A stretch of 64,000 nucleotides of DNA from Chitinophaga pinensis DSM 2588. GTDB lineage: Bacteria > Bacteroidota > Bacteroidia > Chitinophagales > Chitinophagaceae. The notes below the pieces were generated by a model. That model had not been told where the DNA came from. It saw nothing but the letters and a program-made list of their open reading frames with translations, and made no database searches. Below, piece after piece: positions 1 to 9,035 of this stretch (position 1 is its first letter; each line of letters opens with the position of its first letter). The stretch covers positions 4,334,001 through 4,398,000 of the forward strand of contig NC_013132.1 of NCBI RefSeq assembly GCF_000024005.1. Reading direction: 5' to 3'. A program made the translations under genes and the position numbers.

Positions 1-2
1 TT

Positions 3-2843
3 GACGAGACATTGCCTGGTCCGGCAGAGGTAGACGGCATACTTCAGAAGCGACGTATAAGAGCAGCCCTGACAAACTTAGGAGGGGCTGGTTTCAGGGG
101 GCGTGAGGAGGAATTGAATACTTTGAAGACCTGGTATGAAGATAACAGACAGGGATCGATAGTCATCAGTGGAATCGGAGGGATCGGTAAGACAGCTTTG
201 ATCAGTCATTTCTGTTTGCAGTTGCCGGAAAATACCCTCTTATTGTGGTTAGACTTTGATCGTGCAGATCTCACTCCTGATGATCCGCAGTCTATTCTCC
301 GTATCCTTATCGGGCAGATCAGGGTTCAACGCGCAGATTTTGTCGCTCCACCGGATAACAATGACTGGAAAGTTATGTTCAAAGCCCTGGGTGAAAACCT
401 TAACAAAACGCAGAAAGCACTTACCCCCTCCTTAATGGTGCTGGATGGTTTCGAAGTAGCACAGTATGCAAAACAATATCAGGGCATCTGGGAATTACTC
501 AATATTATATTAAAAGAATGCCCGTCCATAAAGGTTATCGTTAGTGGCAGGGCGGCTGTTGCCAGTCTTAAGCTGGCAGATAAGCCAGCGGCATCACTTC
601 GGCTGACAGGTATGAAAATACAGGATGCAGAAGAAGTGTTGGAAAAGAACGGTTTGAAGAATGCAGCTGTCATCCGGAAAATGGCAACCATGTCAAAGGG
701 TATTCCGTTGATACTGAAATTGGTAATCCACTACGTCAATAAAGGGGGAGATGAAAATGAACTGCAGCATGGATTACCCAAAGATACGATTGAAGGATAC
801 CTGTATCGCCGCATTTTATACAGGGTATTAGATGCTGACCTGCAGCCATTGATAAGGGAGGCGCTTATCCTCAGAAAGATAACAAGGGATATTATCAACG
901 AAATACTTTTCTCATTGCTTCCCGCTAATACAACTGTTGACGAAGTATTTGATAAATTATCTAAAGAAATGTCATTGCTGGAAGATGGACAGGAGGGTTT
1001 GGCTACAATTCCTGGCGAAGAAGATGTTTTAAAATTACGCCCTGAGCTACATACTTCTACTATCAGACTGCTTGAACTGGAAGATGCGGCGTATGTAAGA
1101 TCGGTAGATCAAAAGGCGGTGGATTACTATCGTAAGCAGGATCTTTCCTTTCATGAACATACTGCGGAATTAGTGTATCATTCATTACGACTGGGAAACT
1201 TACAGGATGCAAAAAAACACTGGCGACCAGAAATAGCGCTTTATTTGAAAAATTCAGTGGAAGATCTGCCGGAGAAGAATAAGGCGGAAAAAGACTGGTT
1301 AAAGGACATGATTAACCAGTCACTCTCTGAGACAAAGGATGATATAGCTATTTGGGAATCGGAGACCTATACTATTCTAAAGGAATCTATTGCGCGTAAG
1401 TCCTACTCGGACAGCGTCAGGCAGATATTGAATCATCGGAAAGAAAGAAGTGCTGATAGTCCCTTATTGATCTATGATGCTTGGGTAACATGGCAGGAGG
1501 GAAACCTGGAAGCAGCGATCAGGTTATTAAAAAACAGCAAAACGACGGAGCCCCGCATCAGGAAAGATCAGTTGATCTTTCTTGCATTGCTGGAAACTTA
1601 TAATGGCAACAGGGCGATAGCGGATCATTATTTATCACAGATTAATACTGATCAGTGGAGTAACAGGCAATTTGGCAATACAGAGAACCTGGCAGTAGCA
1701 GCGGCAAGAATGCGTCTGACGGTAGATTTAGAAAGAGAGTTAAGGGTTTTACAGGCAATAAGAGAAGAGGCGGGTGTTAAAAGGATGGTACTCGAACAGC
1801 ATATCCTGCAAAGGAGGGATGTGGTATGGCCCGCTTTGATAGAAGTGCTTGACAACAGGACTGATGATAATTACGTGGCCGCTTATCAGAGTCTTACCGA
1901 TAAAGAAGGACGTTTGAAATATGAAACTTCCGGCAAGTTCAGGTTAGGTATGAATGCGTCTGACATCCGCAGTCTTAATGAGCGTAATCAGTCCTTTATC
2001 AGGTCGAATGCAGAGAACACTTCATCACCGGTACTATTTGAATCTATCTGGTATCTGTTAATGTTATCGGAATTCCGTCAGAAACAGCTGACAGATAAGG
2101 ATGTGTTACGCGATATTTTAGAAATCGCCACTATTCCCAGAAAGTCAATGTCGACGCTGGAAGTGGCTATTGTTTTTAGTTTGACGGTATTTCATGGAGA
2201 AGAAATGCCGGTACTATACAAAAGCTTTCGTTCTCCTTCTGTGGATGATCTTATTCTCAATGTAGCCAGTAAATATATACAGACAGGACTGCCCCCGCTG
2301 GAGCTCAGACGAGAGGAGCTACTCACCACTTATCTGAGAGAACGAAATTTATCATCAAATAGCAATATACAAACACAATTCCTTATTGATATCATTCAAA
2401 GGGGGAATGATGCCGACAGACAGGATATTGTACGGATCATCAGAAATATGAGGGATGAAAAGCTGGCGGCCGTTATATTCTATCTTGTAGGGCCAGACCC
2501 GCTGGAAGTACTCTGTAAGGGACTGCTGGGTGTTGGCGAAGAATCGAAACTAAATGCGAAACAAAAAATAACACCCACGGGAATGGAACTGGAAGATCTG
2601 GTAGATGCGGTGTCAAAAATGCCTATGGATATAAACGATATCATGCGTTATTTGCTTGCGGAGCATGTGAAGGTGCAAATGATAGATTTAAGCGGCTCTC
2701 CAAGAATGATTTGGTTGAACGTGATTAATTACCTGGTGCAAAACAATCAGGTCAACACATTGTCAGACATTCTCCGCGATCTTGCGAAGGATAATCCACA
2801 ACTGTTGACCACGACTGAACGTTTTACAACTTTATTGAGGTAA
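3..2843 (+). CDS. STAND/NB-ARC-type NTPase, 5' partial
   Basis: Predicted signal-transducing NTPase of the STAND class, which senses a trigger and activates effectors. A conserved GFRGREEEL stretch precedes a Walker A (GIGGIGKT, about residues 54-61 counted from the TTG at 12), a Walker B-like LMVLD near 141-145 and a sensor-type IVSGR near 176-180. The remaining 750 residues are helix-rich, as expected for a winged-helix plus superhelical sensor region. The frame is open to the window edge (GAC GAG ACA before the TTG), so the true start and any N-terminal adaptor domain lie upstream. It ends 5 bp from the stop of the convergent protease gene. That juxtaposition with an EAD-type protease suggests a conflict system; the trigger is unknown. 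Confidence 0.82.
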   Translation, partial: DETLPGPAEVDGILQKRRIRAALTNLGGAGFRGREEELNTLKTWYEDNRQGSIVISGIGGIGKTALISHFCLQLPENTLLLWLDFDRADLTPDDPQSILRILIGQIRVQRADFVAPPDNNDWKVMFKALGENLNKTQKALTPSLMVLDGFEVAQYAKQYQGIWELLNIILKECPSIKVIVSGRAAVASLKLADKPAASLRLTGMKIQDAEEVLEKNGLKNAAVIRKMATMSKGIPLILKLVIHYVNKGGDENELQHGLPKDTIEGYLYRRILYRVLDADLQPLIREALILRKITRDIINEILFSLLPANTTVDEVFDKLSKEMSLLEDGQEGLATIPGEEDVLKLRPELHTSTIRLLELEDAAYVRSVDQKAVDYYRKQDLSFHEHTAELVYHSLRLGNLQDAKKHWRPEIALYLKNSVEDLPEKNKAEKDWLKDMINQSLSETKDDIAIWESETYTILKESIARKSYSDSVRQILNHRKERSADSPLLIYDAWVTWQEGNLEAAIRLLKNSKTTEPRIRKDQLIFLALLETYNGNRAIADHYLSQINTDQWSNRQFGNTENLAVAAARMRLTVDLERELRVLQAIREEAGVKRMVLEQHILQRRDVVWPALIEVLDNRTDDNYVAAYQSLTDKEGRLKYETSGKFRLGMNASDIRSLNERNQSFIRSNAENTSSPVLFESIWYLLMLSEFRQKQLTDKDVLRDILEIATIPRKSMSTLEVAIVFSLTVFHGEEMPVLYKSFRSPSVDDLILNVASKYIQTGLPPLELRREELLTTYLRERNLSSNSNIQTQFLIDIIQRGNDADRQDIVRIIRNMRDEKLAAVIFYLVGPDPLEVLCKGLLGVGEESKLNAKQKITPTGMELEDLVDAVSKMPMDINDIMRYLLAEHVKVQMIDLSGSPRMIWLNVINYLVQNNQVNTLSDILRDLAKDNPQLLTTTERFTTLLR

Positions 2844-2848
2844 GTTCC

Positions 2849-3919
2849 TTAGTCGAAAGCGACTTCATAGCGCTTCAAACCTTCTACTACCTTTGAAATA
2901 AGTATCCCTTCATTTTTCACGAGGGGAGGTTTACCTACTATTGTCTGCGGTCTTCCTCCGGCATGATGCAGACCAAACAGGTTTCCGTTTTCATCAAATA
3001 CCGGCGCACCGGATGAACCTCGTTGTGTATCTGTTAAATAATGCACTACGCGATCGTTGAAATCTGAAACCTGGTTACGTACAAAACCTACCCGTTTGCT
3101 TTCACCACCTGGATGTTGAATAATATAGGCTGCGATGTTGTTCTGTGGCGCTACGGCTTTAGATAGTGCTATGATCGGCCAGTTATCCTCTAGTGGCTGT
3201 GTGCTACGAATGATCGCCCAATCATCTTCTTGGGATGTGACAATCGTATTTACATCACAGGGTATTTTGACGGATGAGTTGGCATGGCTGTCATCAAAAA
3301 GAAATTCTGCAGTCGCAGCGCTTGCTTTTGTCCCATTGGTTTCATGATGTAAAACGTGCCAGTTTGTTAAGAGCATATCTTTGCCGATGAGGAAACCTGT
3401 ACCATATTGCGTGCTCCCCTGTACTTCTACAATGAAACGGCATACACCGGGCGCTAAGGTTGTCAGCTTTTGCAGTGTATTGATCAGTGCAGGTACTTTG
3501 ACGATCCGTAAGGTGAGATCTTCTTTATATAGCAGGGCCTCATTTTCTGTGATGTCGTCTGTGTCGCTAATAAACCTGGGTGCTCCCAGCGGCCCTACCG
3601 GTTCTGCATCCAGCGGAGGATCCTGGTTAGCCAACAGATCCTGGAAGAAGCTCCTTATAGGGCTGGTGGCTGAAAGTCGATTGGCTATATTAGTTATCAG
3701 TTCCCGTAAGTGGCCGTGTATAGCGGCATACTCCAGAATGTCTGCCCATAAGAGATAGGGAGTTTCTTCTGTATGCAGATTATACGCTTCTATCTGACTT
3801 TGTGCAGCCACCAATAAAATACCCGGTACGGAGGCGCTGAACTGGCAAAGTTTCAGATGTAGTTGCTGTGCTGTTTTTTTATGCCAGGGGTAAGGTTGTT
3901 CGTCGAGAATACCAGCCAT
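2849..3919 (-). CDS. EAD1-like adaptor fused to trypsin-like serine protease
   Basis: Cytoplasmic chymotrypsin-fold protease with an N-terminal death-domain-like adaptor. Residues 15-85 are helical, with a W-ADILEYAA-GHLRELI pattern resembling effector-associated domain 1, which is known to pair proteases with STAND NTPases through homotypic contacts. The protease triad is visible: His188 in TNWHVL, Asp233 in EDDWAII and Ser303 in GSSGAP. No signal peptide is present, so it should act in the cytoplasm. It is the last gene of a three-gene minus-strand operon, 33 bp after the PLD gene, and is convergent with the STAND gene. The EAD1 assignment is by pattern only; the protease assignment is firm. 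Confidence 0.8.
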   Translation of the reverse strand: MAGILDEQPYPWHKKTAQQLHLKLCQFSASVPGILLVAAQSQIEAYNLHTEETPYLLWADILEYAAIHGHLRELITNIANRLSATSPIRSFFQDLLANQDPPLDAEPVGPLGAPRFISDTDDITENEALLYKEDLTLRIVKVPALINTLQKLTTLAPGVCRFIVEVQGSTQYGTGFLIGKDMLLTNWHVLHHETNGTKASAATAEFLFDDSHANSSVKIPCDVNTIVTSQEDDWAIIRSTQPLEDNWPIIALSKAVAPQNNIAAYIIQHPGGESKRVGFVRNQVSDFNDRVVHYLTDTQRGSSGAPVFDENGNLFGLHHAGGRPQTIVGKPPLVKNEGILISKVVEGLKRYEVAFD

Positions 3920-3952
3920 AAGGAATTGGTTTTTATAAGTGGTGTAGATATG

Positions 3953-5686
3953 TCATTCGTCAAACCATGCCTGCCAGGGAATACGTATCATCCCTAGTGG
4001 CGTAGGACCGGATTCCGGGGCCAGTACAGGCTGGATTTCCTCCTGGCGTGCAATAGGACTGGACAGATTATCCCAGTCAAATAGAAACACCTTGGTAAAA
4101 TACTGTGCAATGGGGCGGGAGTAGAATACAAGGCTGGTATCACGGTTATATTGGGTGCCGTCGGTTGACCAGTTATTACTGCCGACTACCGCTATTTTAC
4201 CATCAACCAGCACTCCTTTGTTATGCATTTTAGCTGATTGCTTGCGGAACATACTGCGTTTCCAGCCACGTTTGGCAATGAGGAGATCTGAATGATCGGC
4301 ATTCTGGTTGCTGCTCACAAGTACCCTGACATCAATTCCTTCTTTCATTTTTTGTGCGATGGCATCAATGATATGATCAAAGACCTCTTTTGATGGCTGC
4401 CGGATATAGGAGAATTGCAGGTATAGGGATTTTGTGGCACTTTCAATCAACGTGAGGAGTTCTTCTGCATAGTTATCAGGGCTCATTAAAGGCTTTACCT
4501 TGACAGGAGTACCTGAGGATGCAAATGTCTGCGCTTCGAAAGGAAAAGGTTGAATAACGCCAGCTTCCTGTTCGAGGAACGATGCGGGGATTAGCAGATC
4601 CGGCATAATAGGGGCGGCTTCCGGTGCGCCAACTTGTGCTGCCTGTTCCATATCGTACCTGATGAATTCTTCATACATGACAGCTAAGGGGGCGTCCTCG
4701 ATGATCACATGCCATTCCCGGTTGCCTTTTCTGTAAGGAAACTGGTCGGCGCCGGGTACGACATCTGGCTGACTATTAGGACTCCAGTTACCACTGGACA
4801 ACCAGAAGGCATTTGAATCTCTTACGGCTACTTTCGTATGATAAGAGTTGTTAAAGATTCTGTTGGGGCCTGAAACCGATGCTCGTACAAAAGTCAGCCG
4901 ATCTCCCCAGCTTTCCCGTAATGTCTCCTCAATTGTTTCATCATTGGTACTGACCTGCAGGATCATATTCAATTCCGCTGTTGTGTCTTCTCCTAGTTTT
5001 GTAACCGTCTTTATAATGTGCTCAGCATAAAATTCGTACATCGCTACGGTCAGGCGCTCCGTGGTACCTTCCAGGAATGGTTTCAAGGTATACCAACCTG
5101 AATCAGGCCCGACATGGCAGGTAATATTATTGACTTCCATCTCCTCGAGTTTTACCCGGTCTTCCGGCGGAGGGGTATAGGCAATAGCCGGGGCGGCTGC
5201 TTCAGCAACAGCCGCTGTATCTTCCCATACTGAAAGCGGCAATAGTCCGGATATTTGCTCCTGCACAGTGGCCATTCGCTGTTCGATTTTTATGTGGTCT
5301 ATCGACGCAGGCATGGTCTCAGGCTTTTGTCCGGGATGATAGACGGCGACAATAACAGGCAGGTCCGGTGCATCCGGGTTTTCGCTGAAACCGGGTCTCA
5401 ATCCCACTAAGCCGGGTATGGCAGCGAGTTCGGGATGTGTTTTTATGGCGGTAATAACAGCAGGCAGGCTTGTATGGCCATTTTCACCAGCAGGGGCTAA
5501 TTCAGCAGTAGTGGCAAGCGTTGCTTGCTGTACGACATCGCCCTGTTGGTTGCCGTTTATTGTTACCATACAGCCATTATATGGCGCGAAAGTGGCCGGA
5601 TCGGCGTCCAGCTCCACCATAATACCACCTGCATCTAATAAGGCTTTATTATCCTTGATCCGGATAATTCCTTTATAACTATTCAT
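3953..5686 (-). CDS. phospholipase D-like protein with two HKD motifs
   Basis: A PLD-superfamily phosphodiesterase: members hydrolyse phospholipids or act as nucleases. HKD motif 1 is H283-x-K285-x4-D290 followed by LSSGNW, and motif 2 is H488-x-K490-x4-D495 followed by GSNNW, so a complete pseudo-dimeric active site is present in one chain. The first 180 residues are a separate non-catalytic region: a small beta-rich start, then an Ala/Pro-rich linker. No signal peptide is seen. It sits in the middle of the protease operon (23 bp after the upstream protease, 33 bp before the EAD1 protease). As inference it is an effector nuclease or lipase of the STAND-linked system. Confidence 0.82.
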   Translation of the reverse strand: MNSYKGIIRIKDNKALLDAGGIMVELDADPATFAPYNGCMVTINGNQQGDVVQQATLATTAELAPAGENGHTSLPAVITAIKTHPELAAIPGLVGLRPGFSENPDAPDLPVIVAVYHPGQKPETMPASIDHIKIEQRMATVQEQISGLLPLSVWEDTAAVAEAAAPAIAYTPPPEDRVKLEEMEVNNITCHVGPDSGWYTLKPFLEGTTERLTVAMYEFYAEHIIKTVTKLGEDTTAELNMILQVSTNDETIEETLRESWGDRLTFVRASVSGPNRIFNNSYHTKVAVRDSNAFWLSSGNWSPNSQPDVVPGADQFPYRKGNREWHVIIEDAPLAVMYEEFIRYDMEQAAQVGAPEAAPIMPDLLIPASFLEQEAGVIQPFPFEAQTFASSGTPVKVKPLMSPDNYAEELLTLIESATKSLYLQFSYIRQPSKEVFDHIIDAIAQKMKEGIDVRVLVSSNQNADHSDLLIAKRGWKRSMFRKQSAKMHNKGVLVDGKIAVVGSNNWSTDGTQYNRDTSLVFYSRPIAQYFTKVFLFDWDNLSSPIARQEEIQPVLAPESGPTPLGMIRIPWQAWFDE

Positions 5687-5709
5687 AACAGTTGTATTGT
5701 TTGAATGAA

Positions 5710-6627
5710 TCAGCTTCTTTTCCAGGCATCGAGGTTTGTATAAACATTGGCGGAGATGCGTGTACCCGAATTGGCGGTGGTACCACCGTAGGCGTGAATG
5801 GCGACACCGATCCTTTCGCCGTCGCGTATTATATAATTGACAGCCCCGCTTTGTCCTCCGGCAGTATCAATTTCATAAAATACTTTTTCGGGATTTACAT
5901 TACTGATTTTTCTGTTATCATACCAGAGCGTGCCAGCAGGCTTATCGCCAGGATAACCCCCAATATTACCGACAGATTGCAACAATTCTTCATCACTCAG
6001 TGCTGCGAAGCCGAAAAAGCCCAGATCCTGAGGAAATGCATTGGGCAATATAATGGCGCCATAGTCGTAATTTTCAAGACCGTTTTCCCCCCAGCCAGTC
6101 ACTGTGAAGAATTCACCGGAGTTAACGAGACCAAACGGAAGCTGATTCCCGTTGCGTCCGGGCATTACCTGTATTTTCTTCACCCATCCGTCACGACCGG
6201 CAACACCACTATGTTTGATGTATACACAATGGCCGGCTGTTATCAGGGTACGCGGACTGATAAACCAGCCTGTTCCTATCCATTGGGAATTGTCAGCAGC
6301 CGTGATCAGAAGGGAGGCAGTCACTCTCCATGGATATTTTTCCGTTTCCTGGATCTGTACCCTTTCGTCCGTACCAATGACAGCTTCAAAATTGGGTGGT
6401 GCTCCGAAAGAAGCGATACCGATATCCGGAAGGTCGGGAATCTCAATTTCCATACGTGCTTCTGCGAAGGATTCAGGACGAGGGATAGGTTCAACCTGAT
6501 CTTCATTTCCCAGTGCAATTACTTCTCCGTCGCCTGTGGATCCCGGTGATACCATAGGGGCCACAACGGGCGATTCTGAAGTGATGATGTTGGTGATCGG
6601 GGTATGGAGTCCATCTGGAACTGGCAT
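5710..6627 (-). CDS. V8/trypsin-like serine endopeptidase
   Basis: First gene of the minus-strand effector operon. The chymotrypsin-like triad is visible: His133 in ITAGHCV, Asp188 in ENYDYGAI and Ser260 in AGGQSGAV, which is the layout of the V8/glutamyl endopeptidase family. The roughly 95-residue N-terminal part is Pro/Glu-rich and low in structure, so it could be a propeptide or an adaptor tail. It is not a signal peptide, which is unusual because V8 proteases are normally secreted. Its placement with a PLD effector and an EAD1 protease suggests a cytoplasmic role triggered by the convergent STAND NTPase (inference). Confidence 0.8.
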   Translation of the reverse strand: MPVPDGLHTPITNIITSESPVVAPMVSPGSTGDGEVIALGNEDQVEPIPRPESFAEARMEIEIPDLPDIGIASFGAPPNFEAVIGTDERVQIQETEKYPWRVTASLLITAADNSQWIGTGWFISPRTLITAGHCVYIKHSGVAGRDGWVKKIQVMPGRNGNQLPFGLVNSGEFFTVTGWGENGLENYDYGAIILPNAFPQDLGFFGFAALSDEELLQSVGNIGGYPGDKPAGTLWYDNRKISNVNPEKVFYEIDTAGGQSGAVNYIIRDGERIGVAIHAYGGTTANSGTRISANVYTNLDAWKRS

Positions 6628-7221
6628 ATCATTAGTCGTTTTAGGATGAAAAATGTAAAAGATTATTTTGATATGATTAGCTGTATAGTTAAAGATTTGT
6701 CCAGGTAAGGGGATGTGATAGTTAGAATAACAGGGGTAAAAGTAAGAGATCTGGTGGGGACAAAAAATACAAACAAGTTGGTATTTTTTGAGGTGGACGA
6801 GGTGTTAAGGATTTGTTTTTTTAGTGGCGATTTATGACGATAATTGTAGTCCTGCCTATGATCTGTAACAGGCTTTTATCATCTTACATTCGTCCTGCGT
6901 TTTTTTTCTTACCATCAACGGAGCATAATAAACATCAGAATAAGGTACTGATATCCGTTTCAATGGTGGAGATGTACAGATACCCACACCACGTTTTTGC
7001 GTCCTGTGGACATGTTTTTGCGTCCTATGGACAAGCGCCGGAATCGGGGGGATAATTGTAGTAATATTGTGTTATCAGTGGCAAACAGGGCGCTGATAGC
7101 ACAATATTTCTACCACTAAAATGAAATGCAATGGTATATGTAGCACATCACGTTTTTATGAGCGTAATAGTTGTTTACAGGATATTGACAAGCGCGGCTC
7201 CGGCATATGATATCCTGAAAT
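6628..7221. other. intergenic region without supported gene
   Basis: About 590 bases between the start of the effector operon and the end of the HD-domain gene. The only open frames are short and show no family pattern. The region holds the two 21-bp tandem repeats listed separately and should contain the promoter of the minus-strand effector operon in its left part, although no clear TAnnTTTG box was identified. Confidence 0.5.
6992..7033. repeat. two tandem 21-bp imperfect repeats
   Basis: Two adjacent copies of a 21-bp unit, each containing TTTTTGCGTCCT followed by GTGGACA or ATGGACA, differing at two positions. A related string (AAAAGGACAAAAGC on the opposite sense) occurs near 8725. They could be paired half-sites for an activator such as an AraC-family protein, but no regulator gene is next to them. 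Confidence 0.45.
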
Positions 7222-7779
7222 TTATGAGAGATACTTTTTATACTGTTCGATTTTACGCAGAAGTCTGTTGGCCAGGTATACGTTCGCGCTATGCAGTTGG
7301 TTGTGTATTTCGCGGGCTTCTTTCAGGTAATTCATTTTCTTCTCATTATCCCAGTAGTGAGGTGGTTTGTACAAGTTACAGATCCTGTCCGCCATCTTAA
7401 CGGCCCATACTTCCTTCGGTTGTTGCAGGATGCGTTGCAGACTGTCTGGCATCTGTTCTTCTTTGGGTAAGCTACTGTTTTTGGTTAAGGCAAGTACGCC
7501 GTCAGCTATACGCTGGCCATACAGTAAGCTTAGTTCTTCCTTTGTGAAGGCGGTATCTTCGACTGTATCGTGTAAAAGGGCACAGGTAATGGCCAGTTCG
7601 CCGTCAAAGTTATCTGTTGCCTGCAGTGCATAAAAGACTTCAAATACAACGCTGCCAATGTGATTGATGTATTCAATTTTCAGGTCTTTCTCATGCCCGC
7701 CGTATGTTTGTCCGCCATGTAGGAGGGTTACCTTTTCCCATATATTCTGCAGGTCATCAATCGAGATCGTCTTCTTCAT
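7222..7779 (-). CDS. HD-domain hydrolase, MESH1/SpoT-hydrolase-like
   Basis: Single-domain HD phosphohydrolase of 185 residues. The HD motif is HDTVEDT at residues 70-76 and a second metal-site motif KMADRICNL lies at 128-136; both are typical of the hydrolase half of RelA/SpoT and of small MESH1-type enzymes that remove pyrophosphate from (p)ppGpp. The synthetase and regulatory domains of long RSH proteins are absent. Substrate is therefore inferred; related HD proteins act on other nucleotides. No operon partner is seen. Confidence 0.75.
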   Translation of the reverse strand: MKKTISIDDLQNIWEKVTLLHGGQTYGGHEKDLKIEYINHIGSVVFEVFYALQATDNFDGELAITCALLHDTVEDTAFTKEELSLLYGQRIADGVLALTKNSSLPKEEQMPDSLQRILQQPKEVWAVKMADRICNLYKPPHYWDNEKKMNYLKEAREIHNQLHSANVYLANRLLRKIEQYKKYLS

Positions 7780-7836
7780 ATTTATTACAGGTTATTTGTA
7801 AATATATGAAAAGTCTATGGGAGGGAGGCTGGGTGT

Positions 7837-7950
7837 TTAATCGCTTTGCTGATGGTGTACGTTGAAAGGTGCGTAGCCAAACTGTTTTTTGAAGGTGCTG
7901 GAGAAATGTGAAGAGGCAGCCCGGTTATAAGTTGCCTCTCCGGGGGGATA
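7837..7950 (-). pseudogene. C-terminal remnant of an AraC-family regulator
   Basis: Read on the minus strand, the stretch encodes RAASSHFSSTFKKQFGYAP before a stop at 7837-7839. This is the second helix-turn-helix of AraC-type regulators (usual form: SxSHFSRxFKKxFGxSP). Upstream the frame meets a stop after eleven codons and no first helix-turn-helix or sensor domain is found, so only the tail of the gene survives. It lies 57 bp upstream of the HD gene. Confidence 0.65.
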
Positions 7951-8146
7951 TTAAGCCATGTGGCTTCTGATTTTACCTCTTGTTTATTTTGCTTTTAAAG
8001 GATGCAATACGCTTTTTTATATTGCTCTTCGCTTTGTTGTTTCGCTTGTTATTCCAATCGCTTCTTAAGTCCGAAGTAAATACGGTGACGGATATTCTTA
8101 TTTTAAAGAAGAGGTTTAATGTTATTTTTGCTGAAAATAACGCAGC

Positions 8147-8488
8147 ATGGCGACCCTTTATCCTGAAATCAGAGATTATATCTATTACTATTGCGAAAAA
8201 TTTATGACGTCTGATGAGGCTATGGCTAAGCAAACGATGATGTACAGCCTTAAAACAAATTCACCGGCAATGCGCGCACGTATGCTTGAGCAGAAATGGA
8301 TAAGCGATGATCCAAAGATACTTAGTATGATAGCAGACGGCCATGAGGCGTTAAAAGAAAGGATAGTAGATCGTATCTGGAAAGACCATCAATTTGAGTT
8401 GGAGTTGAATTTTTGCCCTGCTTGTAAAAGAATTGCCCGGACGCCGACAGCGAAGCAGTGTCGTTTTTGTTCTCATGACTGGCATTGA
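8147..8488 (+). CDS. small unknown protein with C-terminal zinc ribbon
   Basis: A 113-residue protein I do not recognise. The body is helical and charged; the last 25 residues contain CPAC near residue 90 and CRFC near 106, a four-cysteine set that should bind zinc, ending in HDWH. No signal peptide or membrane segment is present, so it is probably cytoplasmic. It stands alone, with the AraC remnant upstream and a long gene-poor stretch downstream. The ATG was chosen because the protein pattern begins directly there. Confidence 0.6.
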   Translation: MATLYPEIRDYIYYYCEKFMTSDEAMAKQTMMYSLKTNSPAMRARMLEQKWISDDPKILSMIADGHEALKERIVDRIWKDHQFELELNFCPACKRIARTPTAKQCRFCSHDWH

Positions 8489-8986
8489 GCTTGCTTCGTT
8501 GAAATACATCGCTGAATATCAGTAGATAGCCGGGTCAAATTAAGCGTACTTTTAAGTTTTCAGGGAAAGTTTTTTTATGAAAGCTTCAATAGTTGCTTTT
8601 TTTAAGCACATCCGGTAATTCATCCCAGCCGTCAGCAGGCGGCTTTGTTACAGCGGTGTCAACAGCGATAAGAAAATCCATTTCAGACCATTGCGGATGA
8701 AAAGGGCAAAAACGTACGAGAAAAGGACAAAAGCATTATAAATATTAGTATTGAAAAAAAGAAACCGCAAACGGCGTATATTTCATAGTATTAGTATAGT
8801 GCCCCTCTATTGAAGTGGGTATAACGAATAAGACGTTAGAGAAATTGATAGTCGCGAATAAGGACAATGAACCAGATGAATGTCTCCGGAAGGATATCAG
8901 AAGGGAATCGTAGTTTGTTAAATCATCATGAATGTCCCTGTAAATCATTTAACTTACAGGACGTTTGTTTTGTATAGGGGTAAATA
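8489..8986. other. intergenic region without supported gene
   Basis: About 500 bases with only short non-convincing frames on either strand. Several A-rich and AAAGGACA-like strings occur around 8700-8735. I see no gene or structured RNA here that I can defend. Confidence 0.4.
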
Positions 8987-9023
8987 AACCCCGCAGGCTT
9001 GACCAGCAAGTGACTGCGGGGTT
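8987..9023 (-). terminator. rho-independent-like hairpin after the YiaA-like gene
   Basis: Inverted repeat AACCCCGCAG / CTGCGGGGTT with a 17-nt loop. It lies 13-49 bp beyond the stop of the minus-strand gene ending at 9036 and, read on that strand, is followed by TTATTTA. Confidence 0.65.
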
Positions 9024-9035
9024 GTAACCGCTACG

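Noticed and set aside
3381..3758. Plus-strand frame inside the EAD1-protease gene
   Set aside because: Mirror frame of a well-supported gene; no own start context or pattern.
5692..6549. Long open frame on the plus strand opposite the V8-like protease
   Set aside because: It is the complement of a gene with a full catalytic triad and shows no family pattern.
7973..8233. Overlapping frames on both strands at 7973-8233
   Set aside because: Both are Lys/Ile/Phe-rich products of an AT-rich stretch before the zinc-ribbon gene, with no pattern.
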